Virus record (IMG/VR): IMGVR_UViG_3300020160_000020
Location: 1 to 20,458 of that record
Direction: 5' to 3' (one strand)
Source of the DNA: a virus
DNA length: 20,458 nt
A model generated the notes under the pieces. That model did no database searches, was not told where the DNA came from, and was given only the letters and a program-made list of their open reading frames with translations. Positions 1 to 7,638 of this stretch are shown in pieces. How positions within the stretch are numbered: position 1 is the first letter of the stretch; the number at the start of each line of letters is the position of its first letter. Made by a program: the position numbers and the translations under genes.

Positions 1-360
1 AATGGATTTCATAATGACATTTGGGTTGCTAGTGTTGAAAACAAACTACGCCAAACTGATGAAAACATCGTGATTACTGATTGTAGATTTTCAAACGAGA
101 TTAAATCTATTAAGGAAATAGGTGGAATTACTATGAGAGTCACTAGAGGTCAACCACCAGAATGGTATGATGCCGCAGTAAGTTACAACAAAGGCGAACA
201 TGGTAATATGAGTTGGTCTTTGAGTAAAGCTAAACTAGATAGAAACAGGGTTCATGCCAGTGAATATTCTAGTATAGGCTTAGACTACGACCACTATATT
301 GACAACAACGGCACGATTGATGATTTACACAAACAAGTCAATTCAGTAATCAATTTCTAA
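1..360 (+). CDS. gp1: Deoxynucleoside monophosphate kinase, T4 gp1-like (5' truncated)
   Basis: The frame is open from base 1 to a TAA at 358-360, so only the last 119 residues of a longer gene are seen (T4 gp1 is about 240 aa). The segment VITDCRFSNEIKSIKEIGG matches the conserved region of phage dNMP kinases that reads roughly 'TDxRFxNE...I...GG'. The C-terminal HASEYSSIG...HYIDNNGTIDDL matches the family's 'H.SE......D..I.NNGT...L' ending. These enzymes phosphorylate dNMPs to dNDPs in the cytoplasm to feed phage DNA synthesis. The ATP-binding P-loop would lie upstream of the window and cannot be checked. The 3' end overlaps the convergent minus-strand gene by 18 bp. The family call is fairly secure; activity is inferred. 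Confidence 0.8.
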   Translation, partial: NGFHNDIWVASVENKLRQTDENIVITDCRFSNEIKSIKEIGGITMRVTRGQPPEWYDAAVSYNKGEHGNMSWSLSKAKLDRNRVHASEYSSIGLDYDHYIDNNGTIDDLHKQVNSVINF

Positions 361-690
361 ATCACCGCGTTTCCAGGTAATTTCCTTCTTCTTAACTACT
401 TCTACACAGTTAAGACAGATACTACGTAAGTTAGTCATTTTACAATTGTCTAAATCACCGTCGATGTGAAACACCGTTATTTGACTAGATAAGGTGCTAT
501 GAAATCCACATATATCACATGTGGATTTTTTCTTATATCCAGTAGACTTCCATCTAGGTGTTCTAGCCTTTAATTTCTTTTTCTTGCGTCCACATTCATC
601 ACACCCACTACGATAGTGTGTAACACCTTCACGGATATAATTCACAGCACAGTGATTCTTACCGCAAGTCTTACATATAGGTCTTAACAT
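343..690 (-). CDS. Small double zinc-knuckle protein with a degenerate HNH-like fold
   Basis: This 115-aa basic protein is the only convincing minus-strand gene. It shows two cysteine quartets: C6/C9 with C30/C33, and C58/C61 with C92/C95. Between the second set, residues 73-89 (VFHIDGDLDNCKMTNLR) follow the HNH pattern H-I-D-G...N-L. However, the residue before H75 is Phe rather than the metal-binding His/Asp, and CLNC is followed by Val rather than the usual metal-binding His. The zinc-binding fold is therefore probably kept while nuclease activity may be lost. A DNA- or RNA-binding role is plausible but unproven. Its stop codon lies inside the dNMP kinase gene. A CTAAATA box sits 4 nt upstream of the ATG on the same strand. 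Alternative: an active homing-type HNH endonuclease with unusual ligands. Confidence 0.75.
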   Translation of the reverse strand: MLRPICKTCGKNHCAVNYIREGVTHYRSGCDECGRKKKKLKARTPRWKSTGYKKKSTCDICGFHSTLSSQITVFHIDGDLDNCKMTNLRSICLNCVEVVKKKEITWKRGDLEIDY

Positions 691-694
691 AGTG

Positions 695-701
695 TATTTA
701 G
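695..701 (-). promoter_or_regulatory. Late-promoter-like box for the minus-strand zinc protein
   Basis: On the minus strand the sequence reads CTAAATA, then CACT, then ATG. The box matches the T4-type late -10 element (TATAAATA and the CTAAATA variant) seen before other genes here. The 4-nt gap to the start codon leaves no room for a Shine-Dalgarno. Promoter function is inferred from motif recurrence. Confidence 0.5.
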
Positions 702-748
702 TAGGAACCTTCGAAGGTACGCTAAACCGGTCTTTTTTGATTTTTTTA

Positions 749-755
749 CTAAATA
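749..755 (+). promoter_or_regulatory. Late promoter box for the tail sheath gene
   Basis: CTAAATA lies in the divergent 121-bp gap and is the only late-type box on the + strand before the sheath. It would give a leader of roughly 50 nt. The leader contains a purine-rich ribosome site AAAGGAAA (798-805) before the ATG at 812. Confidence 0.6.
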
Positions 756-811
756 ATAATATGCATTTTTAGGTGGTAAACCTCATAATTTTACAATAAA
801 GGAAAAATAAA

Positions 812-3800
812 ATGGCACTAACATCTCCAGGCGTAGAAGTAACGATTACAGACCAAAGTCAGTATTTACCCGCGCCCACAAATTCCGTCCCTCTTATAGT
901 ATTAGCAACAGCACAAAACAAAGCTGACGCTAGTGGTACAGGAGTTGCTGTTGCTACAACGGCAGCGAACGCAAATAAATTATATCAAGTAACAAGTCAA
1001 CGTGATCTAGTAAACCTATATGGTACTCCATTCTTCTATACAACAGCTAATGGTTCTCCTATCCAAGGTTATGAACTTAACGAATATGGTCTATTGGCTG
1101 CATACAGCTTGTTGGGCGTTACAAATCGTTGTTTCGTTTTACGTGCCGATATCGATTTGGCAAGCTTGGTAGGTCAAACAGGTCGTCCAACAGGATTCCC
1201 TAGCAACGGTACATATTGGTTAGATACAACAACTAGTACATGGGGTATTTACGAATTTAATCAAACTACAGGTAATTTTACACTTCAAACTCCTATCGTT
1301 ATTACTGATCCTACTGATTTGTCAGGTGGTGTACCATTAGCAAGTATTGGTAACATAGGTGACTATGCAGTAGATGCAACACAAATTACTACAGCACCTA
1401 CAGGTAGTGATAGAACATATTGGTATAAGAGTTCTAATAATGTTTGGATAATACTAGGTTCAGGTACATGGAGAGAAGATGTACCAACTGTTCAGGGTTC
1501 AACATCTAATCCTACATTGGTATCTGGTGAAACATTTACTATAAATCTTTCTGGTTCTTGGTCTACTACTATAACGGTACCAGTATCACCTAATAATACA
1601 GTTGAAGGTATTGCTAACGAAATTAACACACCTAACTATTCAACTGTACGTGCTGAAGTGCGTAGCGGAAAATTATGTATTTTTAGTAATCAAGTACTGA
1701 GTAGTGGTGCAGTTCCGTTCATGACATTAGCAGAAGGTTCAGGTACACCATTGGCTGACATGGGTATCACTCCAGCTACGTATTATCAGCCTTTATTAGC
1801 TTATGGTACTAGTGCTCAAATGCCATTATGGACAACAAGTCAATCACAACCTAGACCAACTGGATCTGTCTGGATTAAAGTTGGGGCGGCTGGTAATGGG
1901 TTGAATCCTAAGATGTCACGTTTTAATTCAACTACTGAAACATGGCAGTTGAAAAACGTAACACTAAGTACATCTGATTGGTCTGCAACGGAAGCATTAG
2001 ATGCTAGTGGTGGTCAAGTTATTCCTGCAGGAACAATATACGGACAATATAATTACAACGTTACGACACGTGTATCACCTTTATATTTCTGGGAAAGAAT
2101 AGCTACTGGTCCAACAATTATTACTAGTGATAGTACATCACCTGCATTCAACAGTGGTCCATACTATATGAATGTATATGTAAGTACACCTGGTTCAACT
2201 ACATTGAGTAGTGCATACAACTTTACACTAGCAGATAATACTAGTGCTACTGATTTTGTAACTGCATGGGCCGCAACAGGTATTCCGTATACAGCGGCAG
2301 CTATTAATACTGACGGTGCGATTGTATTGACTCATACTGAAGGTGGTGAAATTGTTATGGATGATACCGTAAATTCATCATATGTTTCTACAGGTGTATC
2401 TAATGGTTTAATTACAACTGCAGGCTTTGTTATCAATACAACAACCGGTGTAAAATACGGTACTACTGTAACTGCAAACTTTACATCTGCCGCACAATCT
2501 ACAACTACTGGTGTTGGTAGTGGTGCAACATTTAATATATTCTCACAATATAATTATTACACACTAGGAGGTACTTCAAGTAGAGGTGTATCTAGTGGTG
2601 GTAGTGGATATGTAGTAGGTGATGCTATTGTTATAGCAGGCACAAGTTTAGGCGGAACAAGTCCAGCTAACGACTTACAAGTACGTGTAACAAGTGTATC
2701 AGGTGGTGCAATCACAGCAGTTACTATCACACAAACTGGCGGTTCACCCACAGCAAAATATATGACTCAATTAAGTAATTGGGTAGAATTTACATATGAA
2801 GCTAACGAAGGTGAGCCTACTATTGAACCAGTTGATAATACAAATTGGTTCTGGAGTGTAACTAACCAAGTTGACATTATGGTTCAAAAAGGTGGCGCAT
2901 GGATTGGTTATAGAAACACATCATATGACTCATCTGGTTTCCCGGCTGCTAGTGGTACAAACACAACTGATCCTAATGGCCCTATTGTTTCAGCATCTGC
3001 TCCAACAGTACAAAGTGACGGAACAGCATTGGTATACGGTGATATTTGGATTGATACTACTGACTTAGAGAATTATCCAGTAATCTATCGTTGGGAGCTT
3101 TCAGGTGGAACAGATCAGTGGGTATTGATTGATAATACCGACCAAGTTAGTTCAACTGGTGTACTATTTGCAGACGCACGTTGGGCAACAAGTGGTACAA
3201 CAAGTATTACAGATGATCCTATTCCGTCAATCGTTAGCTTATTATCAAGTAACTACCTTGACTTAGATGCTCCTAGTCCGAGCTTATATCCACAAGGTAT
3301 GCTGTTATTCAACACACGCCGTAGTGGTTATAATGTTAAACAGTTCCGTTTGGATTACTTCAATGCAACAAGTTTCCCTGATGAGACATTACCAACAGAG
3401 ACAAATGCATGGGTAACAGTAAGTGGTAATCAGTCAAATGGTTCACCGTATATGGGTCGTAAAGCACAACGTGCTATGGTTGTACAAGCATTGCGTTCAT
3501 CAATTGACACAAACACTGCAATTCGTGACGAAGATAACTTCTTCAACTTGATGGCATCACCTTACTATCCAGAAATGCAACCTAACATGGTTGTATTGAA
3601 TGCTGATCGTGGTGAAACAGGTTACATCATTGGTGATACCCCAATGGGTCTACCAGATGATGCTACTGCTATTCAAGCATGGGCTAACAATGACGCAGGT
3701 GCTACAAGTACAGGTGAAAATGGTTTAGTTACACGTAACACTTACTTAGGTCTATTCTATCCAAGTGGTATTGCTAATGACTTGTCAGGTAATGAAGTTG

Positions 3801-4399
3801 CTGTACCTGCATCACACATGATGCTACGCACATTCTTACGTAATGATACTGTTGCTTATCCTTGGTTAGCGGCAGCAGGTACACGAAGAGGTACTATCGA
3901 CAATGCATTGAACATTGGTTATCTAAACCGTACTACAGGTGAGTTCCAAACTATCAAGACACGTTTAGGTATTCGTGATGTATTGTATATCAACTTCATC
4001 AACCCATTAGTGTTCTTCACTGGTGTTGGTTTATTGAACTATGGTAACAAGACAAGTTTCAACAGTTCAAGCGCATTAGACAGAACTAACGTTGCTCGTT
4101 TAATTGCTTACATACGTAGACAGTTGACATTGGCAGCAAGACCGTTCGTATTCGAACCTAACGATCAGTTGACAAGACAAGAAATTTCAGGTGTTGTCGA
4201 AACGTTGTTAGTAGACCTAGTTGCAAAACGTGGTATCTACGATTATCTAGTAGTGTGTGATGATTCAAATAATACACCCGCTAGAATTGATAGAAATGAA
4301 CTTTGGATTGATGTTGCAGTTGAGCCAGTTAAGGCTGCTGAATTCATTTACATCCCCGTTCGTGTTCTAAATACAGGCGAGCTATCAGGCACAGTGTAA
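812..4399 (+). CDS. gp18: Contractile tail sheath protein, T4 gp18-like, with very large insertion
   Basis: The sheath subunit polymerises around the tail tube and contracts to drive it through the host envelope. The N-terminus (LTSPGVEV at 3-10, then a segment to about residue 112 with RDLVNLYG) and the C-terminal ~320 residues match phage sheaths. The C-terminal part includes DNFFNLMASPYYPE, LGLFYPSG, PASHMMLRTFLRNDT, the PWLAAAGTRRG region, LGIRDVLYINFINPLVFF and RRQLTLAARPFVFEPND. It is 1195 aa against 659 in T4. The extra mass at about 113-880 is Thr/Ser/Gly-rich. It carries recurring Trp-rich strand motifs (GTYWLDTTTSTW 133-144, TYWYKSSNNVW 202-212, GSVWIKV 351-357, GDIWIDTTD 743-751) and a GYVVGDAIVI segment at 599-608. 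The start is supported by AAAGGAAA 7 nt upstream. A UUCG hairpin follows the stop at once. Confidence 0.93.
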   Translation: MALTSPGVEVTITDQSQYLPAPTNSVPLIVLATAQNKADASGTGVAVATTAANANKLYQVTSQRDLVNLYGTPFFYTTANGSPIQGYELNEYGLLAAYSLLGVTNRCFVLRADIDLASLVGQTGRPTGFPSNGTYWLDTTTSTWGIYEFNQTTGNFTLQTPIVITDPTDLSGGVPLASIGNIGDYAVDATQITTAPTGSDRTYWYKSSNNVWIILGSGTWREDVPTVQGSTSNPTLVSGETFTINLSGSWSTTITVPVSPNNTVEGIANEINTPNYSTVRAEVRSGKLCIFSNQVLSSGAVPFMTLAEGSGTPLADMGITPATYYQPLLAYGTSAQMPLWTTSQSQPRPTGSVWIKVGAAGNGLNPKMSRFNSTTETWQLKNVTLSTSDWSATEALDASGGQVIPAGTIYGQYNYNVTTRVSPLYFWERIATGPTIITSDSTSPAFNSGPYYMNVYVSTPGSTTLSSAYNFTLADNTSATDFVTAWAATGIPYTAAAINTDGAIVLTHTEGGEIVMDDTVNSSYVSTGVSNGLITTAGFVINTTTGVKYGTTVTANFTSAAQSTTTGVGSGATFNIFSQYNYYTLGGTSSRGVSSGGSGYVVGDAIVIAGTSLGGTSPANDLQVRVTSVSGGAITAVTITQTGGSPTAKYMTQLSNWVEFTYEANEGEPTIEPVDNTNWFWSVTNQVDIMVQKGGAWIGYRNTSYDSSGFPAASGTNTTDPNGPIVSASAPTVQSDGTALVYGDIWIDTTDLENYPVIYRWELSGGTDQWVLIDNTDQVSSTGVLFADARWATSGTTSITDDPIPSIVSLLSSNYLDLDAPSPSLYPQGMLLFNTRRSGYNVKQFRLDYFNATSFPDETLPTETNAWVTVSGNQSNGSPYMGRKAQRAMVVQALRSSIDTNTAIRDEDNFFNLMASPYYPEMQPNMVVLNADRGETGYIIGDTPMGLPDDATAIQAWANNDAGATSTGENGLVTRNTYLGLFYPSGIANDLSGNEVAVPASHMMLRTFLRNDTVAYPWLAAAGTRRGTIDNALNIGYLNRTTGEFQTIKTRLGIRDVLYINFINPLVFFTGVGLLNYGNKTSFNSSSALDRTNVARLIAYIRRQLTLAARPFVFEPNDQLTRQEISGVVETLLVDLVAKRGIYDYLVVCDDSNNTPARIDRNELWIDVAVEPVKAAEFIYIPVRVLNTGELSGTV

Positions 4400-4400
4400 A

Positions 4401-4422
4401 TGATACCCCTTCGGGGGTATCA
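4401..4422 (+). terminator. UUCG tetraloop hairpin after the sheath gene
   Basis: A perfect 9-bp stem (TGATACCCC paired with GGGGTATCA) closes a C(TTCG)G tetraloop, one of the most stable RNA hairpins. It begins 2 nt after the sheath stop codon. No T-run follows, so it is a weak candidate as an intrinsic terminator. It may instead protect or process the 3' end of the sheath mRNA. The next late box begins 8 nt downstream. Confidence 0.75.
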
Positions 4423-4430
4423 ACATTAAA

Positions 4431-4438
4431 GATAAATA
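4431..4438 (+). promoter_or_regulatory. Late promoter box for the tail tube gene
   Basis: GATAAATA, a one-base variant of T4 TATAAATA, lies 20 nt before the tube ATG. AGGAG at 4446-4450 fits between as ribosome site. It gives the tube gene a start separate from the sheath transcript. Confidence 0.65.
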
Positions 4439-4458
4439 AGTATACAGGAGATTAAAAA

Positions 4459-5094
4459 ATGGCAACAGCCTCACAATCATTGTTCAACATGACCGTAGCG
4501 TCAGATAACGCTGGTGGAAATCAGGGCTTGTTAATGCCCAAACTACAATATAGATTTAGAGTTAACTTTTTAAATTTAGGTATTGGTCAAACTATCGAAC
4601 TTACTAAACAGGTCGTTGACATTTCACGTCCTTCAGTAAGCTTTGGTGAGATCACATTACCAGTTTACAACTCTACTATGTATTTGGCAGGTCGTCACGA
4701 ATGGCAAGCATTAACAGTTAACATCAGAGATGATGCAGGTGGACAAGTTTCAAAACTAGTAGGTCAACAGTTGCAGAAGCAATTAGACTTTGTTGAGCAA
4801 GCATCAGCGGCTACTGGTCAAGATTATAAGTTCCAAACAAACATCGAAGTTTTAGATGGTGGTAACGGCACGGCTGTTCCTACTGTCTTAGAAACATGGG
4901 AATGCTATGGATGTTTCATCCAACAAGCAAACTACAATACATTGAATTACGGAACAAATGATGTTGTTACAATTTCATTGACAATACGATTCGATAACGC
5001 AGTTCAATCACCATTAGCTTCTGGTGTTGGTACATCAGTTGGTCGAGCCTTAGGTGGTGCATTGACTACTGGTATTGGATCTGGTCAAGCTTAA
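4459..5094 (+). CDS. gp19: Tail tube protein, T4 gp19-like
   Basis: This 211-aa protein forms the inner tube of the tail, stacking as hexamers inside the sheath. It shows the gp19-type layout. YRFRVNFLNLG (31-41) opens the barrel. VVDISRPSVSFGEITLPVYNST follows and matches the 'v..v..P..s...i.vp.yN...y' segment. AGRHEWQALTVNIRDDAGG is the central strand pair, and LETWECYGCFIQQANYNTLNYG precedes a final strand (VTISLTIRFDNA). T4 gp19 is 163 aa; the extra length is at both ends. The small Gly/Ser-rich C-tail may be exposed. Placement right after the sheath is the canonical T4 order. AGGAG 8 nt upstream fixes the start. Confidence 0.9.
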   Translation: MATASQSLFNMTVASDNAGGNQGLLMPKLQYRFRVNFLNLGIGQTIELTKQVVDISRPSVSFGEITLPVYNSTMYLAGRHEWQALTVNIRDDAGGQVSKLVGQQLQKQLDFVEQASAATGQDYKFQTNIEVLDGGNGTAVPTVLETWECYGCFIQQANYNTLNYGTNDVVTISLTIRFDNAVQSPLASGVGTSVGRALGGALTTGIGSGQA

Positions 5095-5116
5095 TTAGTA
5101 AAACAGGCCTAAATTA

Positions 5117-6310
5117 ATGGCTGGATTTTTTCAACAATTTGCTAAGGACGCTGTCGGAGGATTCTTCGGCAGCGATTACCTACGTGATTACACACATGCC
5201 AGTAAAACTTTTAGACCTAATGCATATCAATATGCACCTAAGTTTAAATTCTTATTTCATGTATATTTTGAAATAAATCAGAATGCATATTCAAAGGGTT
5301 TGTCTACTGGTGCAAACTTTGGGCTTGCAGTAAAAACAGTAAAATTGCCTAGCTATAATTTTACGACTCATGAAATGAATCAGTACAATAGAAAACGTAT
5401 TGTACAATCTAAAATAAAGTATAATCCTATCGATATTAATTTCCATGATGACAATGGAAATTTAATCAGAAATATGTGGTATAATTATTACACATATTAT
5501 TATAAGGATGCTACTAAACCTATTACTATTAGTGCGGGAAGACAAACAGAGCAACAAACAACTGTACCTACTAATGCCGGCGCAACGAATTATAATGAAC
5601 GTAATTTGTATAAACCCTCTATCACCGGCGATGATGATTGGGGATATATCGGTGAAACATCAGGTACTGTTCAGACTAATACACAAGCAGCCATTGGAGC
5701 TACTAAAGTCCCTTTCTTTAAAAATATTACTATATTTGGTTTTAATCAGCATAATTTTGTGGCATACACTTTGATTAATCCTATCATTACTAACTTTAGT
5801 CATGATACGTATGATTATGCTCAGGGCAATGGCACTATGGAAAATCAAATGACAATTGATTACGAAACAGTAAAATACTTTGATGGAGCAATTGATGGTA
5901 GATCGCCTGGTAATATTGTTAAAGGATTTGGTGATGAAGCAAACTACGATAGAACAGTAAGTCCTATTGCTAGAGCAGGATCACAAGGTACAATATTAGG
6001 TCAAGGTGGCTTAGTAGATGGTGTAGGTGGCGCAATCGCAGACTTAGCTAATGGAAATATTTTGGGTGCAATACAAAAAGGTGGTGTTACTTATAACACT
6101 TTTAAAAATATTAACTTGAAACAACTTGCTAAATCAGAAGTTATAGCGGCAGCAACTAACTCAATACAACAAACACCTAATAGGAATTTAAACTTTCAAT
6201 TCCCTGCATTTGGACAAACAACAAACTTGTTCGGTACTGCTGGTGCGCCTAATGGTGCTAAACAGACACCCCCTGTTATCATAAATAATATACCGGGCAA
6301 TGGAGTATAA
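5117..6310 (+). CDS. Tail-tube-like structural protein, possibly gp48/gp54-type baseplate tube initiator
   Basis: This 397-aa protein has an N-terminal half that resembles a tail-tube fold: APKFKFLFHVYFEINQN (39-55), then VKTVKLPSYNFTTHEMNQYNRKR (a 'v..v.lP.y......NqYn' pattern), then IKYNPIDINFHDD before a Tyr-rich helix. A second strand set (FFKNITIFGFNQHNFVAYTLINPIITNFSHD) follows. The C-terminal ~120 residues are Gly/Asn/Ala-rich and may be extended or amphipathic. In T4 the tube-fold baseplate proteins gp48 and gp54 nucleate the gp19 tube and also carry extra C-terminal segments. Position directly after gp19 fits a tube-associated role. Which T4 protein it corresponds to cannot be told from sequence alone. 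The ribosome site is weak (ACAGG). Confidence 0.6.
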   Translation: MAGFFQQFAKDAVGGFFGSDYLRDYTHASKTFRPNAYQYAPKFKFLFHVYFEINQNAYSKGLSTGANFGLAVKTVKLPSYNFTTHEMNQYNRKRIVQSKIKYNPIDINFHDDNGNLIRNMWYNYYTYYYKDATKPITISAGRQTEQQTTVPTNAGATNYNERNLYKPSITGDDDWGYIGETSGTVQTNTQAAIGATKVPFFKNITIFGFNQHNFVAYTLINPIITNFSHDTYDYAQGNGTMENQMTIDYETVKYFDGAIDGRSPGNIVKGFGDEANYDRTVSPIARAGSQGTILGQGGLVDGVGGAIADLANGNILGAIQKGGVTYNTFKNINLKQLAKSEVIAAATNSIQQTPNRNLNFQFPAFGQTTNLFGTAGAPNGAKQTPPVIINNIPGNGV

Positions 6311-6311
6311 C

Positions 6312-6674
6312 ATGGCATCAAGTTTAGACAATAATTTAAATTCATTAGATCAAACAGTAAGAATTTTTGATAATTTTTACAATTTTAATTTAGAAGTACC
6401 TTCAAATCAATATGATATCGTACACGGATATTTTGTTGAAACATGTGATACTAGAACAATCGCAGATAATTTTACAACATTCTTTTTTAAAATTGCACAA
6501 GATACAGGCATACCTGCAACTACATTGTTAGAAAGTATTCAAGGTCAAACTAAACTTGACATGAATAGAACTATTGCTTATTACTTAAACAGTTTTAAAT
6601 CTAAGTCTGCATTGTACGGTATCAGTTTTATACCACAACCCAATCTTCCAGTAGCACGTAACATTGTGCTTTAA
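6312..6674 (+). CDS. Conserved small phage protein next to gp4, function unknown
   Basis: From ATG 6312 this is 120 aa. An in-frame ATG at 6300 lies inside the preceding gene, but GGAG at 6302-6305 sits 6 nt before 6312, so 6312 is preferred. The protein looks helical after a short N-terminal segment: YDIVHGYFVETCDTRTIADNFTTFFFKIAQDTG, then LLESIQGQTKLDMNRTIAYYLNSFKSKSALYGIS, ending PQPNLPVARNIVL. It has no signal peptide or membrane segment. From memory, similar 'YDIV...F' proteins occur in structural clusters of marine T4-like phages, so a virion or assembly role is likely, but no function can be assigned. Confidence 0.75.
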   Translation: MASSLDNNLNSLDQTVRIFDNFYNFNLEVPSNQYDIVHGYFVETCDTRTIADNFTTFFFKIAQDTGIPATTLLESIQGQTKLDMNRTIAYYLNSFKSKSALYGISFIPQPNLPVARNIVL

Positions 6675-6677
6675 TAT

Positions 6678-7115
6678 ATGGCTAAGTGGGCACAAGGTAA
6701 TTTCACTCCAACTAATCCACAGAAATATGTAGGTAAACACACACCTAGATATCGTTCAGGTTGGGAGTTGACCTTTATGCAATTCTGTGATAACAACAAG
6801 CATATCATATATTGGGCAAGTGAAGCTATAGCTATACCTTATAAAAATCCCTTTACAGGAAAACCTACTAGATATATACCTGACTTCTTTGTAGTATATC
6901 AAAACAAGTACGGTAAACAGATAGCAGAAGTAGTAGAGATTAAACCTAAAAAACAAAGTATTATTGAAAGTAAGGTAGCAAACGCCAAAGATAGAATGGT
7001 AGTAGCATTAAATCATGCTAAGTGGCAGGCTGCAATGGCCTACTGTAAAAGTCAAGGGTATACATTCAGAGTCATTACAGAAGATGACCTTTTCTACAAC
7101 GGTCGCAAAAAGTAA
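6678..7115 (+). CDS. gp4: Head completion protein, T4 gp4-like (PD-(D/E)XK nuclease fold)
   Basis: This 145-aa protein matches the gp4 (gp50) head-completion family (T4 gp4 is about 150 aa). This family acts after DNA packaging, before tail joining. It carries a TnsA/restriction-endonuclease-like signature: YRSGWE (25-30) with Glu30, IPDF (67-70) with Asp69, and VEIKPKK with Glu87 and Lys89. That gives a complete E...PD...ExK metal-binding set. The start ATG is 3 nt after the previous stop with no clear Shine-Dalgarno, so translational coupling is likely. Its product may trim or cap packaged DNA ends; the exact reaction is not established by sequence. Confidence 0.85.
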   Translation: MAKWAQGNFTPTNPQKYVGKHTPRYRSGWELTFMQFCDNNKHIIYWASEAIAIPYKNPFTGKPTRYIPDFFVVYQNKYGKQIAEVVEIKPKKQSIIESKVANAKDRMVVALNHAKWQAAMAYCKSQGYTFRVITEDDLFYNGRKK

Positions 7116-7122
7116 CTAAATA
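7116..7122 (+). promoter_or_regulatory. Late-promoter-like box abutting the small terminase start
   Basis: CTAAATA lies just after the gp4 stop codon and only 5 nt before ATG 7128. With T4 late spacing (+1 about 6 nt after the last A of the box), transcription would begin on the A of the ATG. There is no purine-rich ribosome site in the gap. Confidence 0.5.
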
Positions 7123-7127
7123 CTTTT

Positions 7128-7613
7128 ATGACCAAAAAATTACAAGAACTTTTTGAAATGCCACTGTCTGAAGATGAGATGGGCTTAACTGTTCCTATTC
7201 CCTCAGATGCACAAGAAATAACAACTGACGCATTGTCTAACTTAGAAAAGATTGAGAATGCTTTACCACAAGTACGTGGATTAGAATCAGCAGATACTGA
7301 GATGGATGGACTAGCTGAGTTAGCTACTAACAGTTATAAAGACTTGATGGATTTAGGTATGCAAGTAGACAGTAGATTTAGTAGTGAAATCTTTGGTGTT
7401 GCTGGTACTATGTTGGGACATGCTATCACTGCAAAGACTGCTAAATTAAACAAAAAGTTAAAGATGATTGAGCTACAGCTTAAAAAAGCCGCATTAGATC
7501 AGAAAAATATAGCTAAAACAGAAGAAATTGAAGCTACTCCTTTAGGAGAAGGCAAGACATTAGACCGTAATGAGTTGCTTAAGATGTTGGTAGCTAAAAC
7601 AGATGAGAAATGA
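7128..7613 (+). CDS. gp16: Small terminase subunit, T4 gp16-like
   Basis: This 161-aa protein resembles T4 gp16 (164 aa), the ring-forming subunit that recognises phage DNA and regulates the large terminase. It has an acidic N-terminal part (to about 45). A central helical region follows: LATNSYKDLMDLGMQVDSRFSSEIFGVAGTMLGHAITAKTAKL, close to the gp16 pattern of two antiparallel helices with 'vf..l..m...ti.ak...'. Next is a Lys-rich coiled-coil-like stretch (NKKLKMIELQLKKAALDQK) and a short C-tail. The large terminase is not in the window. No Shine-Dalgarno precedes the start; a late box abuts it. Assignment rests on length, helix pattern and neighbours. Confidence 0.72.
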   Translation: MTKKLQELFEMPLSEDEMGLTVPIPSDAQEITTDALSNLEKIENALPQVRGLESADTEMDGLAELATNSYKDLMDLGMQVDSRFSSEIFGVAGTMLGHAITAKTAKLNKKLKMIELQLKKAALDQKNIAKTEEIEATPLGEGKTLDRNELLKMLVAKTDEK

Positions 7614-7619
7614 TAAATA
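7612..7619 (+). promoter_or_regulatory. Late promoter box for the 206-aa protein
   Basis: GATAAATA overlaps the gp16 stop codon and lies 19 nt before ATG 7639. CAGGAATAAG in the gap supplies a ribosome site. Spacing is nearly identical to the boxes before gp19 and before 10819. Confidence 0.62.
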
Positions 7620-7638
7620 CAGAATACAGGAATAAGAA

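Noticed and set aside
707-718. 12-bp palindrome ACCTTCGAAGGT in the divergent gap as an operator or terminator
   Set aside because: It could fold only a 4-bp stem and no second copy was noticed; it may bind a protein, but there is nothing to support that.
5095-5116. CCTAAATTA before the 397-aa gene as a late promoter
   Set aside because: It departs from the TAAATA core shared by all other boxes, and the short gap is consistent with co-transcription from the gp19 box.
5508-5774. 88-codon + strand frame inside the tube-like gene
   Set aside because: It lies in another frame of a well-supported gene, lacks a ribosome site and encodes a Leu/Ile-rich string typical of shadow frames.
6300-6311. 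Earlier ATG start for the small protein before gp4
   Set aside because: It overlaps the previous gene and lacks a ribosome site, whereas GGAG lies 6 nt before the ATG at 6312.
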